64,000 nucleotides of DNA from Enterobacter sp. JUb54. GTDB taxonomy: Bacteria; Pseudomonadota; Gammaproteobacteria; Enterobacterales; Enterobacteriaceae. Positions 12,302 to 21,846 of this stretch are shown here, piece by piece (position 1 is the first letter of the stretch; each line of letters opens with the position of its first letter). The notes below the pieces were generated by a model, which did not search any database, was not told where the DNA came from, and saw nothing but the letters and a program-made list of their open reading frames with translations. The stretch spans positions 1,550,001 through 1,614,000 of the forward strand of contig NZ_CP060418.1 of NCBI RefSeq assembly GCF_014298075.1, given 5' to 3'. Both the position numbers and the translations under genes were made by a program.

Positions 12302-12636
12302 CGATCGCCGGATAACGCGCCCAGCGCCTTATCCGGGCTTCTCTTCCCCTGCCCTTGGCTCTTTCTTACGCACCTGGCATCACTCTTCAGCCCTGCGCGC
12401 GAGTGATGGCGAAACCATCAAAACAATCAATTAATGCGCAATTATTTTTTAACAATTGCATCAAGTTCATTAACAGTCATATCATTGCCTTTATTTCACC
12501 ATATGGTTCATACGCAATTCAGAAATTATCCCATTAACTGCAACAACGAAGGTTTCAGCGCCTTCACTCAAAACATAATATTTTATTAATTGATTCATTT
12601 GGTTCACATCTGACAACAGATGGTTAAGGAGACAAA
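12302..12636 (+). promoter_or_regulatory. Intergenic region before the PQQ dehydrogenase gene
   Basis: 335 bases without a convincing gene. The left end has a REP-like hairpin (GCCGGATAA at 12307-12315 pairing with TTATCCGG at 12329-12336, followed by GCTTCTCTT) that can terminate pcaQ. The rest is AT-rich leader and promoter DNA ending in an AAGGAG ribosome site 5 bases before the ATG at 12637. Short ORFs here lack ribosome sites. Confidence 0.6.
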
Positions 12637-15006
12637 ATGGCAACTTTCGCTGTACCACGCGGATTCCCCCGGATCCTGCTGTGGCTGCTCGCCGGGCTGA
12701 TGCTGATCATCGGTCTGGCTATCGGTATTCTTGGGGTTAAACTCGCGACGCTCGGCGGTACGCTCTATTTCGCCATTATGGGACTGGTGATGGTCATCGC
12801 CTCGGTGCTGATTTTCCGCCGTCGTCGGATCGGGATTGTGCTGTACGCCATCGCTTTTATCGCCTCCATTTTCTGGGCGATCTCTGATGCTGGCTGGACC
12901 TACTGGCCGCTGTTCTCGCGCCTGTTCGCTCTCGGCGCGCTGGCCTGCCTTTCGGCGCTGGTCTGGCCCTATCTCTCGCCCCAGCCGGCGAAGAAAGGCC
13001 CGGCCTTTACGCTGGCCGCGCTCCTCGCCGTGGTGCTGGCCGCCAGCTTCGGCTGGATGTTCAAATCACAGCCGCTGGTGAGCGCCATCGAAGCGGTGCC
13101 GGTCAAACCGGTCGCCCCCGGCGAGCAGCAGAAGAACTGGGAGCACTGGGGTAACACTACCCACGGCGATCGTTTTGCCGCCCTCGACCAGATTAACAAG
13201 CAGAATATCAACCAGCTGCAGGTTGCCTGGGTCGCCCATACCGGCGATATCCCGCAAAGCAACGGCTCCGGCGCGGAAGACCAGAACACCCCACTGCAGA
13301 TCGGCGATACCCTGTACGTCTGTACGCCATACAGCAAAGTGCTGGCGCTGGATGTCGACAGCGGTAAAGAAAAATGGCGTTACGATCCCAAAGCCACCGC
13401 GCCAAACTGGCAGCGCTGCCGGGGTCTGGGCTATGCCGAAGACAGCCTGCAGGCCGCAGCAACCGCGGGTACTCAGCCCGCCGCCTGCGCCCGCCGTCTG
13501 TTCCTGCCGACCACCGATGCTCGTCTGATCGCCATCGACGCCGACACCGGTAAAGCCTGTGAAAACTTCGGTGACCACGGTACCGTCGACCTGAGCGTCG
13601 GGATGGGTGAAATCAAACCGGGCTACTACCAGCAGACCTCTACCCCTCTGGTGGCTGGCAACGTCGTCGTCGTCGGCGGCCGCGTGGCGGATAACTTCTC
13701 CACCGGCGAGCCTCCGGGCGTCGTGCGTGCCTATGATGTGCATACCGGCAAGCTGGCATGGGCCTGGGATCCAGGCAACCCTGCGCTGACCGGCCTGCCG
13801 CCGGAAGGCCAGACCTATACCCGCGGGACGCCGAACGTCTGGTCCGCCATGTCCTATGACGCGAAGCTCAACCTGATCTATCTGCCAACCGGCAACGCCA
13901 CCCCGGACTTCTTCGGTGGGGAACGTACCGCGCTGGATGATAAATACAGCTCGTCGATCGTCGCCGTTGACGCCACCACCGGACAGGTGCGCTGGCACTT
14001 CCAGACCACCCACCACGATCTGTGGGACTTCGACCTGCCGTCGCAGCCGCTGCTGTATGACCTTCCTGATGGTAAAGGCGGCACCACGCCGGTACTGGTG
14101 CAGACCAGTAAACAGGGCATGATCTTTATGCTCAACCGCGCCACCGGGGAACCGGTCGCCAAAGTGGAAGAACGTCCGGTCCCTGCCGGTGATATTAAAG
14201 GCGAGCGCTACTCTCCGACACAGCCTTACTCCGTCGGCATGCCGATGATCGGTAACGATACGCTGAAAGAGTCGGATATGTGGGGCGCCACGCCGGTGGA
14301 CCTGCTGATGTGCCGGATTGCCTTTAAAGCCATGCGCCATCAGGGCGTCTTCACCCCACCGGGCGAAGATCGTTCACTGCAATATCCTGGCTCGCTGGGC
14401 GGTATGAACTGGGGCAGCGTCTCGGTCGATCCGAACAACAGCCTGATGTTCGTCAACGATATGCGTCTGGGACTGGCGAACTATATGGTTCCGCGCGAAA
14501 AAGTCGCCAAAAACGCCAGCGGCATTGAGATGGGGATTGTCCCGATGGAAGGGACGCCGTTTGGTGCGATGCGCGAGCGCTTCCTGTCGCCGCTGGGTAT
14601 TCCGTGCCAGAAACCGCCGTTCGGCACCATGTCCGCGGTGGATCTGAAAACCGGTAAGCTGGTGTGGCAGGTGCCGGTGGGAACCGTGGAAGACACCGGG
14701 CCGCTGGGGATCCGTATGCATATGCCAATCCCTATCGGTATGCCAACCCTCGGCGCGTCGCTGTCGACCCAGTCCGGCCTGCTGTTCTTCGCCGGTACTC
14801 AGGATTTCTACCTGCGCGCGTTTGATACCGCTAACGGCAAAGAAATCTGGAAATCACGTCTGCCGGTTGGCAGCCAGTCTGGCCCGATGACCTATGTCTC
14901 GCCGAAAACCGGCAAACAGTACATTATCATCAACGCCGGCGGCGCCCGTCAGTCTCCGGACCGCGGCGACTACATCATCGCCTACGCCCTGCCTGACCAG
15001 AAGTAA
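12637..15006 (+). CDS. quiA: Membrane-bound PQQ dehydrogenase (quinate/shikimate/glucose family)
   Basis: A 789-residue quinoprotein. Residues ~8-150 hold about five transmembrane helices that anchor it and pass electrons to ubiquinone. The rest is an eight-bladed periplasmic beta-propeller that binds PQQ and Ca2+. Visible family blocks include NFGDRF-like GDRFAALDQIN, DADTGKACENFG, and HHDLWDFDLPSQP, whose second aspartate matches the proposed catalytic base (D466) of E. coli Gcd. Location beside pcaHG/pcaQ favours quinate/shikimate dehydrogenase, making 3-dehydroquinate or dehydroshikimate that leads to protocatechuate. Glucose dehydrogenase cannot be excluded by sequence alone. PQQ synthesis genes are not in the window. 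Confidence 0.85.
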   Translation: MATFAVPRGFPRILLWLLAGLMLIIGLAIGILGVKLATLGGTLYFAIMGLVMVIASVLIFRRRRIGIVLYAIAFIASIFWAISDAGWTYWPLFSRLFALGALACLSALVWPYLSPQPAKKGPAFTLAALLAVVLAASFGWMFKSQPLVSAIEAVPVKPVAPGEQQKNWEHWGNTTHGDRFAALDQINKQNINQLQVAWVAHTGDIPQSNGSGAEDQNTPLQIGDTLYVCTPYSKVLALDVDSGKEKWRYDPKATAPNWQRCRGLGYAEDSLQAAATAGTQPAACARRLFLPTTDARLIAIDADTGKACENFGDHGTVDLSVGMGEIKPGYYQQTSTPLVAGNVVVVGGRVADNFSTGEPPGVVRAYDVHTGKLAWAWDPGNPALTGLPPEGQTYTRGTPNVWSAMSYDAKLNLIYLPTGNATPDFFGGERTALDDKYSSSIVAVDATTGQVRWHFQTTHHDLWDFDLPSQPLLYDLPDGKGGTTPVLVQTSKQGMIFMLNRATGEPVAKVEERPVPAGDIKGERYSPTQPYSVGMPMIGNDTLKESDMWGATPVDLLMCRIAFKAMRHQGVFTPPGEDRSLQYPGSLGGMNWGSVSVDPNNSLMFVNDMRLGLANYMVPREKVAKNASGIEMGIVPMEGTPFGAMRERFLSPLGIPCQKPPFGTMSAVDLKTGKLVWQVPVGTVEDTGPLGIRMHMPIPIGMPTLGASLSTQSGLLFFAGTQDFYLRAFDTANGKEIWKSRLPVGSQSGPMTYVSPKTGKQYIIINAGGARQSPDRGDYIIAYALPDQK

Positions 15007-15049
15007 AAAAAACCAGCGTAACCTGTCAGAGAGTTGCGCTGGTTTTTGC
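15006..15049. terminator. Bidirectional terminator between quiA and frmA
   Basis: Perfect 10-base stem AAAACCAGCG/CGCTGGTTTT flanked by A and T runs on both sides, between convergent genes. It should terminate transcription from both. Confidence 0.85.
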
Positions 15050-15103
15050 TCAGCAGGATGAATAACGGTGCTCATCTGCCTGACGGCACTGAGCACCTGT
15101 CGA

Positions 15104-16246
<1,143 letters not shown>

Positions 16247-16522
16247 TTATTTTAAGTAGGATCGTAGCAGATGGCCCACTTCCGCCATTCTGACCGCGCG
16301 CTGGTCCGGGGTGGTTTCGCCGTTGACCAGCTCATCCTGGAGATGGATTTCCACCATCTCCCCCATCAGGCCGTTAGTGGCGCCGCGGATAGAAGCAATC
16401 TGCTGCAGTATCGACATGCAGGATTCGCCGGACTCCAGCGCCCTTTCCAGGGCTTCAACCTGCCCGCGAATGCGACGTACGCGACTCAGCGCGCGTTTTT
16501 TGTCTTCAGGTGAATGTGGCAC
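16247..16522 (-). CDS. frmR: Formaldehyde-responsive repressor FrmR
   Basis: A 91-residue all-alpha repressor of the CsoR/RcnR family that represses frmRA and is inactivated by formaldehyde. The formaldehyde-sensing residues reported for E. coli FrmR are all present: P2 after the initiator methionine, C35 (GESCMS) and H60 (VEIHLQ). The gene is 24 bases upstream of frmA in the same operon, just downstream of its own operator. Confidence 0.96.
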   Translation of the reverse strand: MPHSPEDKKRALSRVRRIRGQVEALERALESGESCMSILQQIASIRGATNGLMGEMVEIHLQDELVNGETTPDQRAVRMAEVGHLLRSYLK

Positions 16523-16540
16523 ATTGCCGCCCTCAATATC

Positions 16541-16562
16541 ATATAGGGGGGTATACTATATT
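16541..16562 (-). promoter_or_regulatory. FrmR operator / frmRA promoter
   Basis: On the minus strand the site reads TATAGTATACCCCCCTATAT, a C6 tract flanked by AT-rich arms. This is the layout of CsoR/RcnR-family operators and matches the E. coli frmRA promoter as I recall it. It ends about 20 bases before the frmR start, so repressor binding would cover the promoter. Confidence 0.85.
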
Positions 16563-16627
16563 TTATTGACCGATGAGGCAAACTGAAACGTCGTCTGACG
16601 CCGCGATAAAGCGTCCAGTCATTGAGT

Positions 16628-17101
16628 TTAGTCGAGCTCCAGCGCCATCTCCACGCAGCGCAGATCCGCCTGCGCCAGTTTTGACGGCAGCAGCTTTTCG
16701 CGCACCGCCACAAAGCCGTGGCGCAGATAAAAACCGGCGGCGTTTGGCGTCGCCTCCAGCGTAATCACCCGAAATTTGCGCCGTCGCGCTTCGGCAATCA
16801 CCGCATTGATGATCATCCCGGCGCAGCCTTTCCCGCCCCATTCAGGCAGCGTAAAGATAGCTTCGACGCTGGCGGTGTGGATATCGAGATAGCCGGTGGC
16901 GACCGGTTTCCCACCCTCGTCTTCCACCACATAAAAAGGATTGTCCTGCACCGCCTCGCGATAGCCTTCCGGCATACGATCCGGCGTCCAGGCATCCACC
17001 ACGGTGGCGCCGTAGCTCTCGCGACAGCCGCTGCGGATGGCCTGATTACGGATGACCCACAGCGCGGGGGCTTCATCGGGTACGGCAAGTCTGATATTCA
17101 T
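16628..17101 (-). CDS. GNAT-family N-acetyltransferase
   Basis: A 157-residue acetyltransferase of unknown substrate. It begins MNIRLAVPDEAPALWVIRN, a standard GNAT opening, and the acetyl-CoA motif is GGKGCAGMIINAVI, followed by NAAGFYLRHGF near the C-terminus. The ATG at 17101 is preferred over an upstream in-frame codon at 17140 because AAGGAG lies at the right distance. It runs towards frmR with its own likely terminus at 16628. The resemblance is to general small-molecule or protein acetyltransferases. Confidence 0.85.
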   Translation of the reverse strand: MNIRLAVPDEAPALWVIRNQAIRSGCRESYGATVVDAWTPDRMPEGYREAVQDNPFYVVEDEGGKPVATGYLDIHTASVEAIFTLPEWGGKGCAGMIINAVIAEARRRKFRVITLEATPNAAGFYLRHGFVAVREKLLPSKLAQADLRCVEMALELD

Positions 17102-17161
17102 TGGCGCTCCTTGTGTGTCAGTCCATACCAGATGTACCACAGCCCGTGATAAAAGCGATAA

Positions 17162-17189
17162 AAAAACCCCGCCATGTGGCGGGGTCTGT
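17162..17189 (-). terminator. Terminator after cybB
   Basis: Stem ACCCCGCC/GGCGGGGT with a 4-base ATGT loop (17166-17185). On the minus strand it is followed by TTTTTTTAT, so it is a strong intrinsic terminator just past cybB. Confidence 0.9.
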
Positions 17190-17207
17190 GCAGTATGAGT
17201 ACCGGGT

Positions 17208-17735
17208 TTAGCGCTTGCGCGGCATCATCCGTAGCAAGGTATTGTCCTTCCACAGATAGTGGTGCAGCAGCGCGGCCAGAGCATGCAAGCCAATAAGAAA
17301 GTAACCGGTATTCGCCAGCAGGCTGTGGACGCCCTTCAGGGTATCGACCAGCTCAAAATTGCTTTCCGGAGCAAACGGCATGGTCAGGCCGAAGGCTATC
17401 CACGGATTGCCACGGTTATACATCATCACCAGGCCGATAATCGGCTGGGCAATAAACAGCAGATAGATAACCAGGTGCCCGAGGTGGGCAAAGCCGGTCA
17501 TCATCGGCGAAGGCTTCGGGACAATCGGCGGCGCCGGATATTTCAGCCGCACCAGCAGGCGCGCCACCATCAGCACCAGAATCGAGATGCCGCAGGAGAC
17601 GTGGATCATGTTGATGAGCGGCCGGTCGCTGCGTGGGAAGAAGCCTCTCAGCTCCATGGTGGCGTAGGCGCCAATAACCAATAAAAAGACCAGCCAGTGG
17701 ATGCCGATTTGCAGGCCAGTGTATTTATCGCGCAT
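17208..17735 (-). CDS. cybB: Cytochrome b561, superoxide:quinone oxidoreductase CybB
   Basis: A 175-residue inner-membrane diheme cytochrome with four predicted helices. Candidate heme-ligand histidines lie in GIHWLVF (H13), INMIHVSCG (H45), FAHLGHL, and LIGLHALAALLHHY. In E. coli CybB oxidises superoxide and reduces ubiquinone. The FFPRSDRPLINMIHVSCGIS block is identical to the E. coli protein. Its gene order relative to gapC matches E. coli, but five accessory genes lie between. Confidence 0.95.
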   Translation of the reverse strand: MRDKYTGLQIGIHWLVFLLVIGAYATMELRGFFPRSDRPLINMIHVSCGISILVLMVARLLVRLKYPAPPIVPKPSPMMTGFAHLGHLVIYLLFIAQPIIGLVMMYNRGNPWIAFGLTMPFAPESNFELVDTLKGVHSLLANTGYFLIGLHALAALLHHYLWKDNTLLRMMPRKR

Positions 17736-17881
17736 GATAAACCCTTAATAAAACTGTGATGTCGACAACATAACGACCTTTTATTAAAAATTCATTAACT
17801 TTTACGTACTTATAACAAACAACTACGCCGGGATGAGTAACAATGTCGACATCTAACTGATTTCGTTCTGAGGACCCTGAT

Positions 17882-18364
17882 ATGACTACCTTTTATCAAC
17901 TTACCGCCACCAGCCTGCAGGGCCAGCCTATCTCTATGGCCGACTATGCTGGCAAACTGGTGCTGGTGGTGAATACCGCCAGCCATTGTGGCTTCACGCC
18001 ACAATATGCCGGCCTTGAGGCACTCTACAAGAAGTACGCCTCCCAGGGGCTGGTGGTGCTCGGTTTCCCCTGTAACCAGTTCGGCAAGCAGGAACCCGGA
18101 GGTGCCGAGGAAATCGCGCAGACCTGTCATATCAACTACGGCGTGAGCTTCCCGATGTTCGAGAAAGTCGAGGTCAACGGCGCTGCTGCCCACCCGCTGT
18201 TTCGTTACCTGAAAGACGAATTGCCCGGCGTGCTGGGTGGACGAATTAAATGGAACTTCACGAAGTTCCTGGTCGGACGCGATGGCAAACCGCTTAAGCG
18301 TTTCGCACCGTTCACCACCCCGGAGAAAATGGAAACCGCCATCCTTGCCGCACTGAAAGTCTAA
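17882..18364 (+). CDS. Glutathione peroxidase-family protein (Cys type)
   Basis: A 160-residue thioredoxin-fold peroxidase. The catalytic cysteine C36 (NTASHCGFT) replaces selenocysteine. The conserved CNQFGKQEPG block carries C64 and Q66, and KWNFTKFLV supplies the conserved tryptophan and asparagine. Like other bacterial Cys-GPx proteins (BtuE, BsaA) it probably reduces peroxides with thioredoxin or glutathione. It is divergent from cybB, another oxidative-stress gene, across 146 bases. A short CCGCTC/GAGCGG hairpin follows the stop at 18369-18384. Confidence 0.92.
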   Translation: MTTFYQLTATSLQGQPISMADYAGKLVLVVNTASHCGFTPQYAGLEALYKKYASQGLVVLGFPCNQFGKQEPGGAEEIAQTCHINYGVSFPMFEKVEVNGAAAHPLFRYLKDELPGVLGGRIKWNFTKFLVGRDGKPLKRFAPFTTPEKMETAILAALKV

Positions 18365-18454
18365 CTGTTCCGCTCATTTGAGCGGTCCACTTTACGCGCG
18401 CTTCCGACAAACAGAGAATTTCCGGGTGAGATTTACGTCGTTCCTCGCTCAAAA

Positions 18455-19603
18455 CTACCGTCTATAACCCACACACGCCCCCGAATGAGGCTTACGGCAC
18501 ATCGTCAGCACTTTCAGGGTCAATAACCGGGTCGGTTCCAGCAGCAGTATCCCCATCATGATCCCCGACAGCCGGCTAAACCCCGGATCGACGTTGATAA
18601 AATGCGCGTGGTCGGGGGTCAACGATACCAGCAGCGCCAGCGTCAGTTGCGTGCCGACATACTTAAAGGTCAGGGTGCCGCTGTTTTCAATCGTGCGCCC
18701 GATAAAAATCCCCAACACCAGCACCGCATAGATCAGGCCGGGATTAATCTGACCGAGGGTAATGGCGATAAACGCCAGACTCGCCCCCAGAAAACAGCCC
18801 AGAAAGCGATGGGTGATTTTAATACTGGAAGGATGACGTGAGATATCGATGGCGTTGAGCGGAATGGTCATCACCGCCATGATCGTAATCACCGTTTGCG
18901 ATAGTGACGCGATGCTCAACTCGCGCCAGGCGATGGGCACCAGCGCCAGCGCAATCCCACCCTGCAAGGCATGGAACCCGGCTTTTTTATGCCAGCAAAA
19001 ATAGGGAGCAGACCCGCTGGCTTTCACCCTACCCGCGTCGGTCAGTGCAAACAGCCGCCGGCGGATCAGCACGGTGGAAAGCGCGCTCACCACGATCGAA
19101 CAGGATGTGCCGATGCTGACTTCAAAAATACGCGCCTGAGCGAAGTACGGGACGGTATGCATCCCATGTTCGATCCCATCCATGCTGACCATGGTGAAGG
19201 TAATCCCCATAAACAACCAGGCATAGCCGTGTCGGGTGGTCAGCGCGAGGTAGAGACACACGGTGGCCACCAGACCGAATACCAGACTGCTGTACAGCGT
19301 TCCGCGGCTGCCCACCGCCAGAAATTCGGCCAGCAGCGCCCCGGAAATGGTGCCCATGACCCGCAACATTCCGCGTTCAAGGCTGATCCAGACATGCGAG
19401 CGCATCACCATATAACCGCTGAATGCCGCCCAACCAACATGTGGAAGCTGAAGCTGATGAGCCATAAAAATAGCGCAGAGCACCGAGACCACCGCCTCGC
19501 CGCTATCAATCACTCGGGCTTTATTTCTCGCCCCGTCAACCAGTTCCTGAAACAGTAAACCCGGCACGGTTTTTAACTGCGCGAATGAATTTAAAATAGT
19601 CAT
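18455..19603 (-). CDS. FUSC-family inner-membrane protein
   Basis: A 382-residue polytopic membrane protein of the FUSC (fusaric acid resistance) family, related to the membrane half of aromatic-acid efflux proteins such as AaeB. Two hydrophobic halves are visible: roughly residues 35-175 with VSVLCAIFMAHQLQ and GYMVMRSHVWISLERGMLRVMGTISGAL, and ~215-345 with TVITIMAVMTIPLN and RFLGCFLGASLAFIAITLG. An ATG at 19603 is preferred over a TTG at 19639. No periplasmic adaptor gene is adjacent. A LysR regulator is divergent, so substrate-induced efflux of an aromatic acid is plausible but inferred. Confidence 0.8.
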   Translation of the reverse strand: MTILNSFAQLKTVPGLLFQELVDGARNKARVIDSGEAVVSVLCAIFMAHQLQLPHVGWAAFSGYMVMRSHVWISLERGMLRVMGTISGALLAEFLAVGSRGTLYSSLVFGLVATVCLYLALTTRHGYAWLFMGITFTMVSMDGIEHGMHTVPYFAQARIFEVSIGTSCSIVVSALSTVLIRRRLFALTDAGRVKASGSAPYFCWHKKAGFHALQGGIALALVPIAWRELSIASLSQTVITIMAVMTIPLNAIDISRHPSSIKITHRFLGCFLGASLAFIAITLGQINPGLIYAVLVLGIFIGRTIENSGTLTFKYVGTQLTLALLVSLTPDHAHFINVDPGFSRLSGIMMGILLLEPTRLLTLKVLTMCRKPHSGACVGYRR

Positions 19604-20019
19604 GATAATGGGTATTCTGTTTATTAATTTGTTAAGCAATATGAGTCTTGCTTATAAAATAGAGAACAATTGATGCGTATTTAATCAGCCAGAAGTCAGA
19701 TCAGAAATAACCATCATCACCGCCATCGGCAACGTGCCCTTCCGCTCGCAGAAAAGAAGGTCAGAGCAAGGTTGCGCGATAAAAAGAGTATATCCCTGAG
19801 GCTCAGGATGAGATATTCACTTTCCAGATGAGAAGTTATATATAAAATATATATACCCGTTATACTTCACGTCGCCTGGGTGTTGGCTGCACCCGTTATT
19901 CGGCGCAGTCATGAGCCTCACCCTTTACAGGGCCGCAGCTCACAGCGTTCAAATCTGTTCCAGACAGCGTTGTCACGCCAGCCATTTATTGGCCATGATT
20001 CAGTGTGTTAGAGGAAATA
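19604..20019. promoter_or_regulatory. Divergent intergenic region, FUSC gene / LysR regulator
   Basis: 416 bases with no gene. It holds an AT-rich perfect mirror/inverted repeat (TATATATA-AAA-TATATATA at 19837-19855), which may be promoter DNA, and a degenerate dispersed repeat listed separately. It should carry both promoters and the LysR operator, but I cannot point to a single site. Confidence 0.5.
19852..19960. repeat. Degenerate copy of an enterobacterial dispersed repeat
   Basis: The stretch starting TATACCCGTTATACTTCACG and continuing through GTTGGCTGC resembles a widespread intergenic repeat in Klebsiella, Serratia and Yersinia, which I recall as ATACCCGTCATACTTCAAG...GTTGGCTGC...CAGTCA. 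This copy is diverged and its right boundary is uncertain. The family assignment is from memory. Confidence 0.45.
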
Positions 20020-20901
20020 ATGGAACTCAGACATCTCAGGTACTTTCTCGCGATAGTCAATGCTAAAAGCTTTACCCACGCCGCAGAAACCCTGGGCATT
20101 GGTCAACCGCCCCTCAGTATGCAGATCCGCGATCTGGAAAAAGAGGTCGGAACCGAGCTTTTTCACCGGGTTGCCCGCGGGGTCGAACTGACCCCGGCCG
20201 GGAATGAGTTCTACCAGGTGGTAAAAGCCATTCCCGAACTGGTAGAAACCGCCAAAACCGCAGCGCTCAAGGCCTCACGCGGTGAGTCCGGGATCCTCAA
20301 AGTCGGTTTCACCACCTCGTCGGTATTTAACCGGGCGGTTACCCAGTCCGTAAAAACCTTCAGCAAGAAATATCCGTCGCTCGAAATGCAGTTCGAAGAA
20401 ACCCACACCAATATGCTGATCAACAGCGTCAACAATGGCACGCTGGACGTGGCTTTCGTCAGAACCGAGCACCTTGCCGAAACCGCCTTGCGCCTGCAGG
20501 TCATCCTGCACGAACCGTTGGTGGTGGCCTTACCGATGGATCATCCCCTGGCACAACGCAGTGAGATTTCGTTGCATGAGATCGCCGCAGAACCGCTGAT
20601 TATGTGCCCGCAGGAACGCAGCCGCTTTTTACACAGTACCATCCGCCGTATCTCGGATGAGGAAGGCGTCACTCTCACCTATAAGCGCACGACACCGACG
20701 GTGGCCTCGATTATTAACCTGGTATCGGCGGGACTGGGGATTTCAATCGTCCCTGCTTCACTGGAAAATAACGCCAGCGCCGGAATTGATGTCGCCTTTG
20801 TGAAAATTAACCATAAAAATGCCAACGTGCCGCTGTCGATCATCAGTCGGGTTAATGAGCGTTCGCCCGCGGTAAACCACTTCTTAAAAATGTTCGTTTA
20901 A
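20020..20901 (+). CDS. LysR-family transcriptional regulator
   Basis: A 293-residue LysR regulator starting MELRHLRYFLAIVNAKSFTHAA. The helix-turn-helix is around residues 17-40 (SFTHAAETLGIGQPPLSMQIRDLE). The opening MELRHLRYF, and the GQPPLSMQIR recognition helix, are typical of the aromatic-catabolism branch (BenM/CatM/HcaR-like). The ATG at 20020 is preceded by GAGG. It is divergent from the FUSC gene and is its most likely regulator. The ligand is unknown. Confidence 0.88.
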   Translation: MELRHLRYFLAIVNAKSFTHAAETLGIGQPPLSMQIRDLEKEVGTELFHRVARGVELTPAGNEFYQVVKAIPELVETAKTAALKASRGESGILKVGFTTSSVFNRAVTQSVKTFSKKYPSLEMQFEETHTNMLINSVNNGTLDVAFVRTEHLAETALRLQVILHEPLVVALPMDHPLAQRSEISLHEIAAEPLIMCPQERSRFLHSTIRRISDEEGVTLTYKRTTPTVASIINLVSAGLGISIVPASLENNASAGIDVAFVKINHKNANVPLSIISRVNERSPAVNHFLKMFV

Positions 20902-20932
20902 ACCACCGACATTAATGGCGAGGCGTGGCTGC

Positions 20933-21331
20933 TCAGAGATATTTTTGTTTGATTTTTATGCGCAGGCATTCGCAGGTCACGCTCTGCTTTTTCACGTCAT
21001 CGGGAGTTAACAGCGAAGGTCGCCAGCTTCCCCGCTGGCACTGGCAGTAGACTCTGCCGCTGCTCAATACCGCATAGCGTTTGCTCCCGGCGTAGATATT
21101 GGCCTCAAGGGTTTGGTGGACATCATCCAGCGTCAGATCGTCACGCCTGGCCACCAGCGCGTTCACATTAAAGGTCTTGAGTAGTTCCTCATTGAGCCCA
21201 AATCGCAGAGCAGTGTTGCGCAGCGATGCCTCCAGCTCCAGAGCAAACACATTGAATAAACGGTCGGGCATATTATCCAGCATCCAGCTAAAGGCCGCGG
21301 AGGCTTCCGGAGTCAACATTAACGATTTCAT
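20933..21331 (-). CDS. Unrecognised small protein with two CxC motifs
   Basis: A 132-residue protein I do not recognise. The N-terminal ~90 residues are predicted mostly helical (LTPEASAAFSWMLDNMPDRLF, then LNEELLKTFNVNALVARRDDL). The C-terminal part is a basic, beta-like segment with paired CxC motifs (YCQCQRG and TCECLRI) separated by 25 residues. These could bind a metal or form disulfides. No signal peptide or membrane helix is seen. ATG codons at 21334 and 21331 overlap an AAGGT ribosome site; 21331 has better spacing. It converges with the LysR gene, 31 bases apart. Good codon structure over its whole length supports a real gene. Confidence 0.6.
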   Translation of the reverse strand: MKSLMLTPEASAAFSWMLDNMPDRLFNVFALELEASLRNTALRFGLNEELLKTFNVNALVARRDDLTLDDVHQTLEANIYAGSKRYAVLSSGRVYCQCQRGSWRPSLLTPDDVKKQSVTCECLRIKIKQKYL

Positions 21332-21846
21332 CATTACCTTAAATAAACGTCCCGGCAACCGGATCGGCTAACCACAGGCACCAGGCCATTACAATAAATA
21401 TAAATGCGAAGATACAAGGGGCTAATTTCCCCTCTCCCAATAACCACGTGAATAATTTGCACAATGTGAACCAGCAGAGACCGCTCACAATCAATAAACA
21501 AAGAGGCATTTAACGTTATCACAACCTTTCAACAGCGCTCGCACATTTGCGATCATCATTTAACGCATCCAACATTTAAAAACAGCAATACCCCTCGATG
21601 AGGTTAATTATCGAGAAGTGGGTTTTTCAGAAGATATTTCAGGATGCATTCGTCGGCATAAATAGGGTGCCCGAATAGTGTTGATAGTAATTGTGGGAAC
21701 GCCGGTGAGCTATAGACTGCAAACAGCAATATCCATATGTTTTATATATGGGAGACTAACAAAGAATGCTGATTGCTGATGGTTATATTCGCGGCCCGGC
21801 GCGACGTTGCTGCTGTCAACGCCGCGCCGGGAGCTCACATTTGCGG
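21332..21846. other. Gene-free stretch between the small CxC protein and the GGCT-fold gene
   Basis: 515 bases, AT-richer than the neighbours, in which I see no credible gene. It contains the promoter of the small protein, a short dyad CCATAT-N7-ATATGG (21733-21751) and a strong hairpin near its right end, listed separately. Confidence 0.5.
21795..21831 (-). terminator. Long hairpin after the GGCT-fold gene
   Basis: A 37-base hairpin: CCCGGCGCG pairs with CGCGCCGGG and an inner CGTTG pairs with CAACG, leaving a 7-base loop and only one mismatch. It lies 16 bases past the stop codon on the minus strand. There is no long T run, so it may be a 3' stabiliser or weak terminator. Confidence 0.6.

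Noticed and set aside
12355-12537. 60-codon ORF before the PQQ dehydrogenase
   Set aside because: No ribosome site, AT-rich promoter-like DNA and no protein-like composition.
13066-14340. Long minus-strand ORF of 424 codons
   Set aside because: Lies wholly antisense to the PQQ dehydrogenase gene, in high-GC codon-position shadow; its translation has no recognisable domain.
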